A DNA stretch of 8,476 nt. Source: JBIQLO01 sp044464175. GTDB lineage: Bacteria; Planctomycetota; Phycisphaerae; Tepidisphaerales; Tepidisphaeraceae. Positions 1 through 5,451 of this stretch are shown piece after piece (position 1 is the stretch's first letter; each line of letters opens with the position of its first letter). Below the pieces are notes generated by a model, which was not told the origin of the DNA, ran no database searches, and saw only the letters and a list, made by a program, of their open reading frames with translations. The stretch covers positions 1-8,476 of the forward strand of contig JBIQLO010000176.1 of NCBI GenBank assembly GCA_044464175.1, given 5' to 3'. Made by a program: the position numbers and the translations under genes.

Positions 1-37
1 CTCCCTTCCCGACCTGCCGGCACTCTTCCCCGACCCC

Positions 38-71
38 GCGCTGCGCACTTTTGCGCCAAAACGCGCAGCGC
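38..71. repeat. REP-like palindrome, copy 1
   Basis: Nine-base arms GCGCTGCGC (38-46) and GCGCAGCGC (63-71) are perfectly complementary. Inside them TTTTG (49-53) pairs with CAAAA (57-61) around a 3-nt loop, so the unit can form a nearly continuous hairpin. The same 34-nt unit recurs at 146-179 with 30 of 34 bases identical. No T-run follows on either strand, which argues against an intrinsic terminator. Its size and structure resemble repetitive extragenic palindromes, but genome-wide repetition cannot be seen from here. Confidence 0.75.
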
Positions 72-145
72 AAAAAGAAGCAAAAAACTTCGTGAAAAAA
101 AGAATTATCGCCCCTGGCGCTCTCAAAACCTCGATTTGAAAAATC

Positions 146-179
146 GCGCTGCGCGCTTTGTCGCCAAATCGCGCAGCGC
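146..179. repeat. REP-like palindrome, copy 2
   Basis: Ten-base arms GCGCTGCGCG (146-155) and CGCGCAGCGC (170-179) are perfectly complementary, with an inner TTTG/CAAA pairing (157-160 and 165-168). It is the second copy of the unit at 38-71, in the same orientation and 108 nt downstream. It ends 14 nt before the Shine-Dalgarno sequence of the next gene, so if transcribed it would place a stable stem just upstream of that ribosome-binding site. Confidence 0.75.
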
Positions 180-192
180 CCCCGGTAAGGGT

Positions 193-198
193 AGGAGA
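193..198 (+). promoter_or_regulatory. Shine-Dalgarno sequence that sets the start of the 205-822 gene
   Basis: AGGAGA lies 6 nt upstream of the first of three consecutive in-frame ATG codons (205, 208, 211). This supports starting at 205 even though the reading frame is open further upstream, back to base 1. Confidence 0.7.
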
Positions 199-204
199 AC
201 CAAT

Positions 205-822
205 ATGATGATGAACGACAACCCGAACCTGCCCGCCCTCACCAAGCCCGCCCCCTCCCCGCGCCGCCTGGCCGCCAACCGCAAAAACGCCCTCCGCTCC
301 ACAGGCCCGCGCACCCCCGAGGGAAAGGCCCGCTCCAGCCTCAACGGCCTCCTGGCCCGAGGACCCACCACCCCCGCCGGAAAGGCCATCGCCAGCCAGA
401 ACGCCCTCAAACACGGCCTGTGCCGCGCCACACGTCATCCCCGCTTCACCCCCATCCTCCCCGAGGATTCCTCCCCCGACTTCCAGACCTTCAAACGCGA
501 ACTGCAAACCGCCCTCCAGCCCCGCACCATCCTCCAACGCACCTACTTCACCGACATCGTCAACCTCGCCTGGCGCCTCTATCGCCTGGCCGACGCCCAG
601 GTCAAAATCTTCGACTACGAGATGAACCACGCCCCGCCCGATCCCACCATGAGCGCGGCCGACCTGATCGCCCGCCGCTTCAGCGATGACCCGCAAAACG
701 GCTTTCTCCTGCTCAACCGCTACGAACAGGCCATCCGCAACAACCTCCTGCGCCTCATCAAGCTCCATCAGGAAGCCAGCGCCCCCGACCGATACCTCCC
801 CGATGAAATCCACGGCCTCTAA
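205..822 (+). CDS. Hypothetical protein of the STGPRTPEGKARSS family
   Basis: This is a 205-residue, arginine- and proline-rich protein of unknown function. Residues 20-72 carry the signature of a family I recognise from planctomycete and acidobacterial genomes: a basic stretch (RRLAANRKNALRSTGPRTPEGK) followed by NALKHGL. The core is duplicated here: GPRTPEGKARSSLN (35-47 region) is followed by GPTTPAGKAIASQN (53-66). Residues 90-190 are predicted helical, with an aromatic WRLYR segment near 123-127 and a C-terminal NRYEQAIRNNLLRLIKLHQ segment (171-189), both typical of the family body. There is no signal peptide or membrane helix. The start at 205 rests on AGGAGA 6 nt upstream; an ATG at 136 in the same frame has no such site. 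The gene stands alone between repeats. The basic N-terminus may bind nucleic acid, but that is inference and no function has been established to my knowledge. Confidence 0.8.
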   Translation: MMMNDNPNLPALTKPAPSPRRLAANRKNALRSTGPRTPEGKARSSLNGLLARGPTTPAGKAIASQNALKHGLCRATRHPRFTPILPEDSSPDFQTFKRELQTALQPRTILQRTYFTDIVNLAWRLYRLADAQVKIFDYEMNHAPPDPTMSAADLIARRFSDDPQNGFLLLNRYEQAIRNNLLRLIKLHQEASAPDRYLPDEIHGL

Positions 823-847
823 CCACGACAAAATGACATCCAAACCC

Positions 848-942
848 AAACGAACCAAACCCAATGCCCCGCTGGCGCGCTCCAATCGCGGTTTTTCACC
901 CCAGCTCAACTACGACAGATTACGAAACGAACCAAACCCAAT
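848..942. repeat. Exact 18-nt direct repeat in the intergenic region
   Basis: AAACGAACCAAACCCAAT occurs at 848-865 and again, without mismatch, at 925-942, 77 nt apart start to start. The region from 823 to about 965 holds no credible gene: it is C- and A-rich, and the only frame crossing it is low in complexity. The repeat may be the remains of a dispersed repeat family, because similar 'ACGAACC..AACCCAAT' strings recur in planctomycete intergenic DNA as I remember them. That link is from memory and untested. Confidence 0.65.
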
Positions 943-966
943 CTCCCAGATCCCATCCCCCACCCC

Positions 967-995
967 AAGACAATCGCCCCCCCGCCCGCTATACT
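967..995 (+). promoter_or_regulatory. Candidate sigma70-type promoter of leuC
   Basis: The -10 box TATACT (990-995) matches the consensus at 5 of 6 positions. A -35-like AAGACA (967-972) matches 4 of 6, and the spacer is 17 nt. Transcription would start near 1002 and give a leader of about 35 nt before the leuC ATG. No attenuator-like leader peptide or hairpin fits in so short a leader. Confidence 0.45.
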
Positions 996-1036
996 TTCAC
1001 GACGCTGTTTTAACGCTTTTTTGAGGAGCCATTGAC

Positions 1037-2443
1037 ATGCCCGGTATGACCATGACTGAAAAGATCCTCGCCCAGCATTCCGGCCGACCCCGCGTCGAGC
1101 CCGGTGAGAACGTCTGGGTGAATGTCGACATCCTGATGACCCACGACGTCTGCGGGCCCGGGACCATCGGCATCTTTCAGGAGAAATTCGGCAAAGACGC
1201 CAAAGTCTGGGATGTGGACAGGGTCACCATCATCCCCGACCACTACATCTTCACGGCCGAGGAAAAGTGTCACCGCAACATCCAGATCCTCCGCGACTTC
1301 GTGAAGGAGCAGGGGCTCAAGTACTACTACGACCCGGACTTCGTGAAGAATGAGCCGGGCATGCCCAGCCCCTACCTGGACCCCACCCGGACCAACTACA
1401 AGGGCGTCTGCCACAAGGCCCTGCCCGAGGAAGGCCACGTCCGCCCCGGCGAAATCCTCCTGGGCACCGACAGCCACACCTGCACCGCCGGCGCCTTCGG
1501 CCAGTTCGCCACCGGCGTCGGCAACACCGACGCCGCCTTCGTCCTGGGCACCGGCAAGACCTGGCTCAAGGTCCCCCCCACCATGAAATTCACCTTTCAT
1601 GGCAAAATCCCCCCCTACCTCACCGCCAAGGACCTGATCCTGGCCGTCATCGGCGAGATCGGTGTGGATGGGGCGACTTACCGCTCTATGTACTTCACCG
1701 GCGACGGCATCAAGAGCCTGACCCTGGAAGACCGCATGACCCTGACCAACATGGCCATCGAGGCCGGCGGCAAGAACGGCATCTGCGATGTCGATGAAAA
1801 GACGCTTCAGTACGTCCGCAAGCGTTCGCGCGTCAAGGAGTGGAACGTCGTCACCGAAGACCCCGACGCCGCCTACCACAGCAGCTACGAGTGGGACCTC
1901 TCCACGCTCGAGCCCCTGGTCGCCAAGCCCCACAGCCCCGACAACCGCGACACCGCCCGCAACTGCCGCGACGTCAAGCTCGACCGCGCCTACGTCGGCT
2001 CCTGCACCGGCGGCAAGATCACCGACATGATCTTCGCGGCCAATCTGCTCAAGGGGCACACGGTCAAAATCCCCACCTTCGTCGTCCCCGGCTCCACCGA
2101 GGTGCATGCCGACATGAAGCGCCTCAACCTGCGCGGCGCGCTGCGCCAGGGGAATGAAAAGTCGATCGAGGAAGTCCTGGTCGATGCCGGCTGCATGGTC
2201 GGCCCCAGCGGCTGCGCCGCCTGCCTCGGCGGCCCCTCCGACACCTTCGGCCGCCTCAACAACGCCGAGGTCTGCATCTCCACCACCAACCGCAACTTCC
2301 CCGGACGAATGGGCTCCACCAAGAGCGCCGTCTACCTGGCCAGCCCCCTGACCGTCGCCGCCAGCGCCCTGACCGGCCGAGTCACCGACCCCCGCGACTA
2401 CATCACCACCCCCATCGAAACCGGCCTGGCCGGCGTGATGTAA
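1037..2443 (+). CDS. leuC: 3-isopropylmalate dehydratase large subunit (aconitase family)
   Basis: LeuC with LeuD interconverts 2- and 3-isopropylmalate in cytosolic leucine synthesis, using a [4Fe-4S] cluster. The 468 residues match the usual LeuC length (about 466). The substrate-site block GTDSHTCTAGAFG starts at residue 143. The cluster cysteines are Cys323 in GSCTGGK and Cys393/Cys396 in GCAACLGG (CxxC). A late STTNRNFPGRMGS block is also typical. The first cysteine motif reads GSCTGGK rather than the enterobacterial GSCTNGR; I recall the same variant in plant LeuC, so it is probably a subfamily marker. GAGGAG (1023-1028) lies 8 nt before the ATG at 1037. The gene has its own promoter and terminator, and neither leuD nor leuB is adjacent, so the small subunit must be encoded elsewhere. 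A homoaconitase or another aconitase-family isomerase cannot be fully excluded. Confidence 0.88.
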   Translation: MPGMTMTEKILAQHSGRPRVEPGENVWVNVDILMTHDVCGPGTIGIFQEKFGKDAKVWDVDRVTIIPDHYIFTAEEKCHRNIQILRDFVKEQGLKYYYDPDFVKNEPGMPSPYLDPTRTNYKGVCHKALPEEGHVRPGEILLGTDSHTCTAGAFGQFATGVGNTDAAFVLGTGKTWLKVPPTMKFTFHGKIPPYLTAKDLILAVIGEIGVDGATYRSMYFTGDGIKSLTLEDRMTLTNMAIEAGGKNGICDVDEKTLQYVRKRSRVKEWNVVTEDPDAAYHSSYEWDLSTLEPLVAKPHSPDNRDTARNCRDVKLDRAYVGSCTGGKITDMIFAANLLKGHTVKIPTFVVPGSTEVHADMKRLNLRGALRQGNEKSIEEVLVDAGCMVGPSGCAACLGGPSDTFGRLNNAEVCISTTNRNFPGRMGSTKSAVYLASPLTVAASALTGRVTDPRDYITTPIETGLAGVM

Positions 2444-2461
2444 CGGCAGTCGTCAACCCCA

Positions 2462-2510
2462 AACAAAAAGCGGGCGGAGAGGTCAATCCCTCTCCGCCCG
2501 CTTTCTTGTT
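2462..2510. terminator. Bidirectional intrinsic terminator between leuC and wrbA
   Basis: Sixteen perfectly paired bases (2467-2482 with 2489-2504) close a 6-nt loop, and a further 5 pairs form beyond a single bulged base at 2505 (2462-2466 with 2506-2510). The stem is followed by TTTCTTGTT on the plus strand and by CTTTTTGTTT on the minus strand. It lies 18 nt after the leuC stop and 10 nt beyond the end of wrbA, which are convergent, so one hairpin can end both transcripts. Confidence 0.92.
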
Positions 2511-2520
2511 CATGCCGGCT

Positions 2521-3147
2521 TCATTTCCCCCGCAGCGGCTTGAGCAGCGCGCTCACCTTCGCGAGCCGCGACCCCAGGTTCCGCGCCGTCAGCAGCTCCG
2601 GCTCCTTCGGCTCCCGGTCGTTTTTCGGACCCGCCATCGTTCCCGGCCCATAGGGCGAGCCGCCCAGCCCCTCGGTCGTGAGGATATGCTGATTCTGTCC
2701 ATACGGCGTCCCCACCAGGACCATCCCCAGGTGAATCAGCGGCGCAAAGGCGGTGAAGATGGTCGTCTCCTGCCCCCCGTGGATCGTGGCCGTGGAGGTG
2801 AAGACGCCGGCGGCCTTGTCCTCCAGTTGTCCCTTCGACCAGAGCGCTGCCGTGGAATCGATGAATGCCTTCATCTGCGCGGTCATGTTGCCGTAGCGCG
2901 TCGGCGTGCCCCAGGCGATTCCATCGGCCCACAGCAGGTCGTCGTGCGTGGCGATGGGAATCTCCTTCTGCCGCTCCATCTCTTTGGCGTAATATTCGTT
3001 GTCCGGCTTCAGCGGCTCCAACTCCGCCACCCGCCGCAGCCGCACCTCCGTACCCGCCACACTCCTGGCCCCGGCCTCCACGGCCTTGGCCATCTGATGA
3101 ATATGCCCGTAGGCGCTGTAAAAGACGACAAGCACATTGGCAGCCAT
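2521..3147 (-). CDS. wrbA: NAD(P)H:quinone oxidoreductase, WrbA type
   Basis: WrbA is a soluble FMN-containing flavodoxin-like enzyme that reduces quinones by two electrons with NAD(P)H, which avoids semiquinone radicals. The 208 residues compare with about 198 in E. coli. The FMN phosphate loop is seen in YSAYGHIHQMA (10-20). The flavin-contact segments GTPTRYGNM (about 80-88) and STATIHGGQETTI (about 117-129) are close to the family consensus. An ATG at 3147 is preceded by GAAGGAG, 6 nt upstream, which fixes the start. It is the last gene of a minus-strand cluster with a short-chain dehydrogenase and an ene-reductase, 65 nt behind the dehydrogenase. It may also have its own promoter in that gap. 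Its transcript ends at the hairpin at 2462-2510. Confidence 0.93.
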   Translation of the reverse strand: MAANVLVVFYSAYGHIHQMAKAVEAGARSVAGTEVRLRRVAELEPLKPDNEYYAKEMERQKEIPIATHDDLLWADGIAWGTPTRYGNMTAQMKAFIDSTAALWSKGQLEDKAAGVFTSTATIHGGQETTIFTAFAPLIHLGMVLVGTPYGQNQHILTTEGLGGSPYGPGTMAGPKNDREPKEPELLTARNLGSRLAKVSALLKPLRGK

Positions 3148-3179
3148 GGATTGCTCCTTCGTTTGAATGCCCCGCCGGG

Positions 3180-3209
3180 ACTATAGAGCGCATCGCCTCC
3201 CAAGGACAA
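3180..3209 (-). promoter_or_regulatory. Possible internal promoter for wrbA
   Basis: Read on the minus strand, TTGTCC (3209-3204) and TATAGT (3185-3180) are separated by 18 nt and match the sigma70 boxes at 4 and 5 of 6 positions. Transcription would start around 3173, giving a leader of about 26 nt. It sits in the 65-nt gap after the upstream dehydrogenase gene, so wrbA could be expressed both from the cluster promoter and independently. Confidence 0.3.
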
Positions 3210-3212
3210 CGC

Positions 3213-4112
3213 TCAACCCGCCGAAGTCTCCCCGCCCATGACGCGCAGCACCTGCCCGGTGATGTAGCTGGAATCGGCGTCCGAGGCCAGGAAGACATAA
3301 GCCGGGGCCAGCTCCTCCGGCTGGGCGGGACGCTTCATCGGAGATTGCGAGCCGAACTTGGCCACCTTCTCCGGCGTCGCCCCGGCATCCGAAGGGTTCA
3401 GCGGCGTCCAGACCGGTCCCGGCGCCACCGCATTGACGCGGATTCCCTTCTCCACCAGTTGCTGGGCCAGCACCTTGGTCAGCGCGTCGATCGCCCCCTT
3501 GGTGGCCGAGTAATCGGGCAATTGCTTGGACCCGGCCAGCGCGGTTTCGGAACTGGTGACGATGATCGCCGCCCCGGGCTTCAGGTGCGGCAGCGCCGCC
3601 CGCACGAGGCGGAAATAGGCATAGACATTGGTCTTGAAGGTCCGGTCGAATTCCTCATCACTCACCTCCTCCAGCGAGGGCTTGCGGTTCTGATGCGCAG
3701 CGTTGCTGACCAGGATATCCAATTGCCCCAGTTCCTTGACGGTCCGCTCGATCAGTTTCTTGCAAAAGACCGCATCCGTCAGGTCGCCGGGAATCTGCAC
3801 GCACTTGCGCCCTTCCGCCTCGACGGCGCGCTGCGTCTCATCCGCATCCGACTGCTCCTGCGGCAGGAAGTTGATCACCACATCCGCCCCCTCACGCGCA
3901 AATAGATACGCCACCGCCCGCCCGATCCCCGAATCGCCCCCCGTCACCAGGGCCGCTTTCCCCGTCAGTTTGCCCGCCGGCTTGTAGAGGGGCGCCTGAT
4001 ACCGCGGCCGGGGCTTGAGCTTCGATTCCAGCCCCACTCCCTCCTGATGCTGCTTGGGAAACGGGGGTTTGGGCTCATTCTGGATTTGCGGCTGAGTGCG
4101 CTGTTTGGCCAT
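3213..4112 (-). CDS. SDR family oxidoreductase, YghA / general stress protein 39 type
   Basis: This is a 299-residue NAD(P)-dependent short-chain dehydrogenase with a Rossmann fold. The cofactor-binding TGGDSGIGRA begins at residue 57. SNAAHQ (136-141) replaces the usual NNAG. The catalytic set is Asn162, Ser187/188, Tyr201 and Lys205 (YSATK). PGPVWTPL follows at 231-238. An extra N-terminal segment of about 50 residues with KQHQEGVG and the LYKPAGKLTGK run before the Rossmann fold mark the subgroup that includes E. coli YghA and Bacillus YdaD/GSP39, often linked to stress and acting on sugars, alcohols or aldehydes. The substrate cannot be told from sequence. The frame is open well upstream, but AGGAGT at 4117-4122, four bases before the ATG at 4112, and the family's N-terminus set this start. 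It lies 65 nt behind the ene-reductase gene and 65 nt before wrbA. Confidence 0.9.
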   Translation of the reverse strand: MAKQRTQPQIQNEPKPPFPKQHQEGVGLESKLKPRPRYQAPLYKPAGKLTGKAALVTGGDSGIGRAVAYLFAREGADVVINFLPQEQSDADETQRAVEAEGRKCVQIPGDLTDAVFCKKLIERTVKELGQLDILVSNAAHQNRKPSLEEVSDEEFDRTFKTNVYAYFRLVRAALPHLKPGAAIIVTSSETALAGSKQLPDYSATKGAIDALTKVLAQQLVEKGIRVNAVAPGPVWTPLNPSDAGATPEKVAKFGSQSPMKRPAQPEELAPAYVFLASDADSSYITGQVLRVMGGETSAG

Positions 4113-4177
4113 GAAGACTCCTGTGAAACTTCTCGCCGCACAGGGGAAGCAATCAACGGGCCAGACCGCGCCCGACT

Positions 4178-5257
4178 TCAGACGCGCATGTACTGATCCG
4201 GCAGCAAAACCGCCTCCGGACGCTGGAGCGCCCGCGCGGCATGGACGGGGAAATAGGGGTTGCGCAGCGCCTGCCGGGCGGTGAAGACCAGGTCCGCCTT
4301 CTGGTCGGCGATGATGGCCTGCGCCTGATGCGCGTCGGTAATCATCCCCACGGCCGCGGTCAAAATGCCCGCTTCCTGTTTGATCGCCTGGGCAAACGGC
4401 ACCTGAAATCCGGGGCCGACGGGAATCTTGACATGCGGAATCACCGCGCCGCTGGAGCAGTCGATCAGATCGACTCCCTCGGGCTTCAGACGCCGGGCCA
4501 GGGCCACCGAATCGCCGATCGTCCATCCCCCCTGCTCATCGGCCCAGTCGGTGCAGGAGAGGCGCACGAACAGCGGCTTTTCCTCCGGCCAGACCCCCCG
4601 CACCTGCTGGACAATCTCCATGAGAAACCGTGCCCGGTGCTCGAAAGAGCCGCCATAGGCATCGGTGCGCTGGTTGGTCAGGGGAGAGAGAAACTCGTTG
4701 ATGAGATACCCGTGCGCCCCGTGTAGTTCGATGATGCCGAACCCCGCCGCCCGCGCCCGCCCCGCCGCCGCCACGAACGCCTGCTGGATTTGCTGGATTT
4801 CAGGAATCGTCAGTTCGTGCGGCGTGGGATAGCCGGCGTCAAAGGGAATCGCCGACGGAGCGACCACCGGCCAGCCCCCTTCGGCCTCCGCTAGCGGCGC
4901 ATTGGGCTTGCGATGGCCCCAGGGGCGCGCGGTGGAGGCCTTGCGCCCCGCGTGCGCCAGTTGAATGGCGGGAACCGCCCCATACTGCTTGATGAACCGG
5001 GTGATCCGGGCCAGCGGTTCGATCTGCCCGTCTTCCCACAGCCCCGCATCATCCGGCGAGATGCGCCCGCGCTGCTCCACCGCCGTCGCCTCGGCCATTA
5101 CCAGCCCATAGCCCCCAATGGCCCGCGAGCCCAGATGAACCAGATGCCAGTCGGTCGCCCGCCCCTGGTTGGAGGAATACATGCACATGGGCGATACCCC
5201 CAGGCGGTTGCGAAGGGTGACGGAACGAATCGTGATCGGGTCGAATAAATCAGGCAT
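4178..5257 (-). CDS. NADH:flavin oxidoreductase, Old Yellow Enzyme family (YqjM/XenA-like)
   Basis: A 359-residue FMN-dependent ene-reductase of the TIM-barrel Old Yellow Enzyme family. Such enzymes reduce the activated C=C bond of enals, enones or maleimides, and sometimes nitro compounds, with NAD(P)H. The start FDPITIRSVTLRNRLGVSPM leads into Cys25, the redox-tuning cysteine of the YqjM/XenA class, in PMCMYSS. AIQLAHAGRKAS lies at 97-109. HGAHGYL (179-185) carries the paired histidines that hold the substrate carbonyl. SPLTNQRTDAYGGS follows at 191-204, and ARQALRNPYF near 327-336 is the FMN phosphate and C-terminal region. The length fits the family. The frame is open to 5413 but family homology starts at MPDLF (5257). 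There is no Shine-Dalgarno sequence, and a TATACT box lies directly upstream. It is probably the first gene of a three-gene redox cluster. Confidence 0.92.
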   Translation of the reverse strand: MPDLFDPITIRSVTLRNRLGVSPMCMYSSNQGRATDWHLVHLGSRAIGGYGLVMAEATAVEQRGRISPDDAGLWEDGQIEPLARITRFIKQYGAVPAIQLAHAGRKASTARPWGHRKPNAPLAEAEGGWPVVAPSAIPFDAGYPTPHELTIPEIQQIQQAFVAAAGRARAAGFGIIELHGAHGYLINEFLSPLTNQRTDAYGGSFEHRARFLMEIVQQVRGVWPEEKPLFVRLSCTDWADEQGGWTIGDSVALARRLKPEGVDLIDCSSGAVIPHVKIPVGPGFQVPFAQAIKQEAGILTAAVGMITDAHQAQAIIADQKADLVFTARQALRNPYFPVHAARALQRPEAVLLPDQYMRV

Positions 5258-5263
5258 GGAGAA

Positions 5264-5269
5264 AGTATA
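5264..5269 (-). promoter_or_regulatory. -10 box directly upstream of the ene-reductase start
   Basis: On the minus strand TATACT (5 of 6 consensus) is followed by TTCTCC and then the ATG at 5257. Transcription normally starts about 7 nt after the -10 box, which would fall on or next to the start codon and give a leaderless mRNA. The matching -35 region is poor (GTGGCC, about 3 of 6 at 17 nt). No ribosome-binding sequence is visible. Confidence 0.4.
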
Positions 5270-5401
5270 GGCGCGCGAAAAGATCCGGCCACCCAAACGA
5301 TGCGAAACCACTTCCGCCTTCCCCACCGTCTGCGGGGCCGCCCGGGGCCATCCAACCTCGCCAGTGGGCAGCGCCCCCCATGCCGCGCCGGCCAAAATGG
5401 G

Positions 5402-5451
5402 CCGCGGCGACAACTGGCAACGCCGGGCACTCCCCCTTAAAATCGCCGCGG
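5402..5451. repeat. Perfect 9-bp inverted repeat around the lpxI promoter
   Basis: CCGCGGCGA (5402-5410) and TCGCCGCGG (5443-5451) are exact reverse complements, with centres 41 bp apart (close to four helical turns). The right arm abuts the lpxI ATG at 5452, and the proposed -35 and -10 boxes lie between the arms. This arrangement could be a two-site operator. In GC-rich DNA a chance 9-bp match is possible. Confidence 0.4.
5414..5443 (+). promoter_or_regulatory. Candidate promoter of lpxI, giving an almost leaderless mRNA
   Basis: CTGGCA (5414-5419, 4 of 6) and TAAAAT (5438-5443, 5 of 6) are separated by 18 nt. The lpxI ATG begins 9 nt after the end of the -10 box, and no Shine-Dalgarno sequence lies in the intervening CGCCGCGG, so the transcript would start at or within a base or two of the start codon. 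Confidence 0.4.

Noticed and set aside
38..71. Terminator of a gene to the left of the window
   Set aside because: The hairpin is followed by A-runs rather than T-runs on the plus strand, and no T-run flanks it on the minus strand.
38..179. CRISPR array
   Set aside because: Only two repeat units, each strongly palindromic, with a 74-nt interval and no cas genes nearby.
686..1024. Plus-strand open frame overlapping the end of the 205-822 gene and the intergenic repeat
   Set aside because: Composition is Ser/Pro/Thr/Lys low complexity, it overlaps another gene in a different frame, and it runs into the leuC ribosome-binding site. No ribosome-binding site of its own.
1010..2107. Long open frame (365 codons) on the minus strand opposite leuC
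   Set aside because: Its sequence is a Gly/Ala/Val/Asp-rich reflection of the GC-rich third-position bias of leuC, with no recognisable domain. leuC itself is unambiguous.
2506..3186. Plus-strand open frame opposite wrbA
   Set aside because: Arg/Pro/His-rich shadow of the wrbA codons. WrbA motifs on the other strand are strong.
3213..4526. Longer form of the short-chain dehydrogenase starting at 4526
   Set aside because: The extra 138 codons overlap the ene-reductase gene and are Arg/Gly-rich with no homology. A Shine-Dalgarno sequence supports the ATG at 4112.
4178..5413. Longer form of the ene-reductase starting at 5413
   Set aside because: The extra 52 residues are unlike the family, and the canonical N-terminus begins at 5257.
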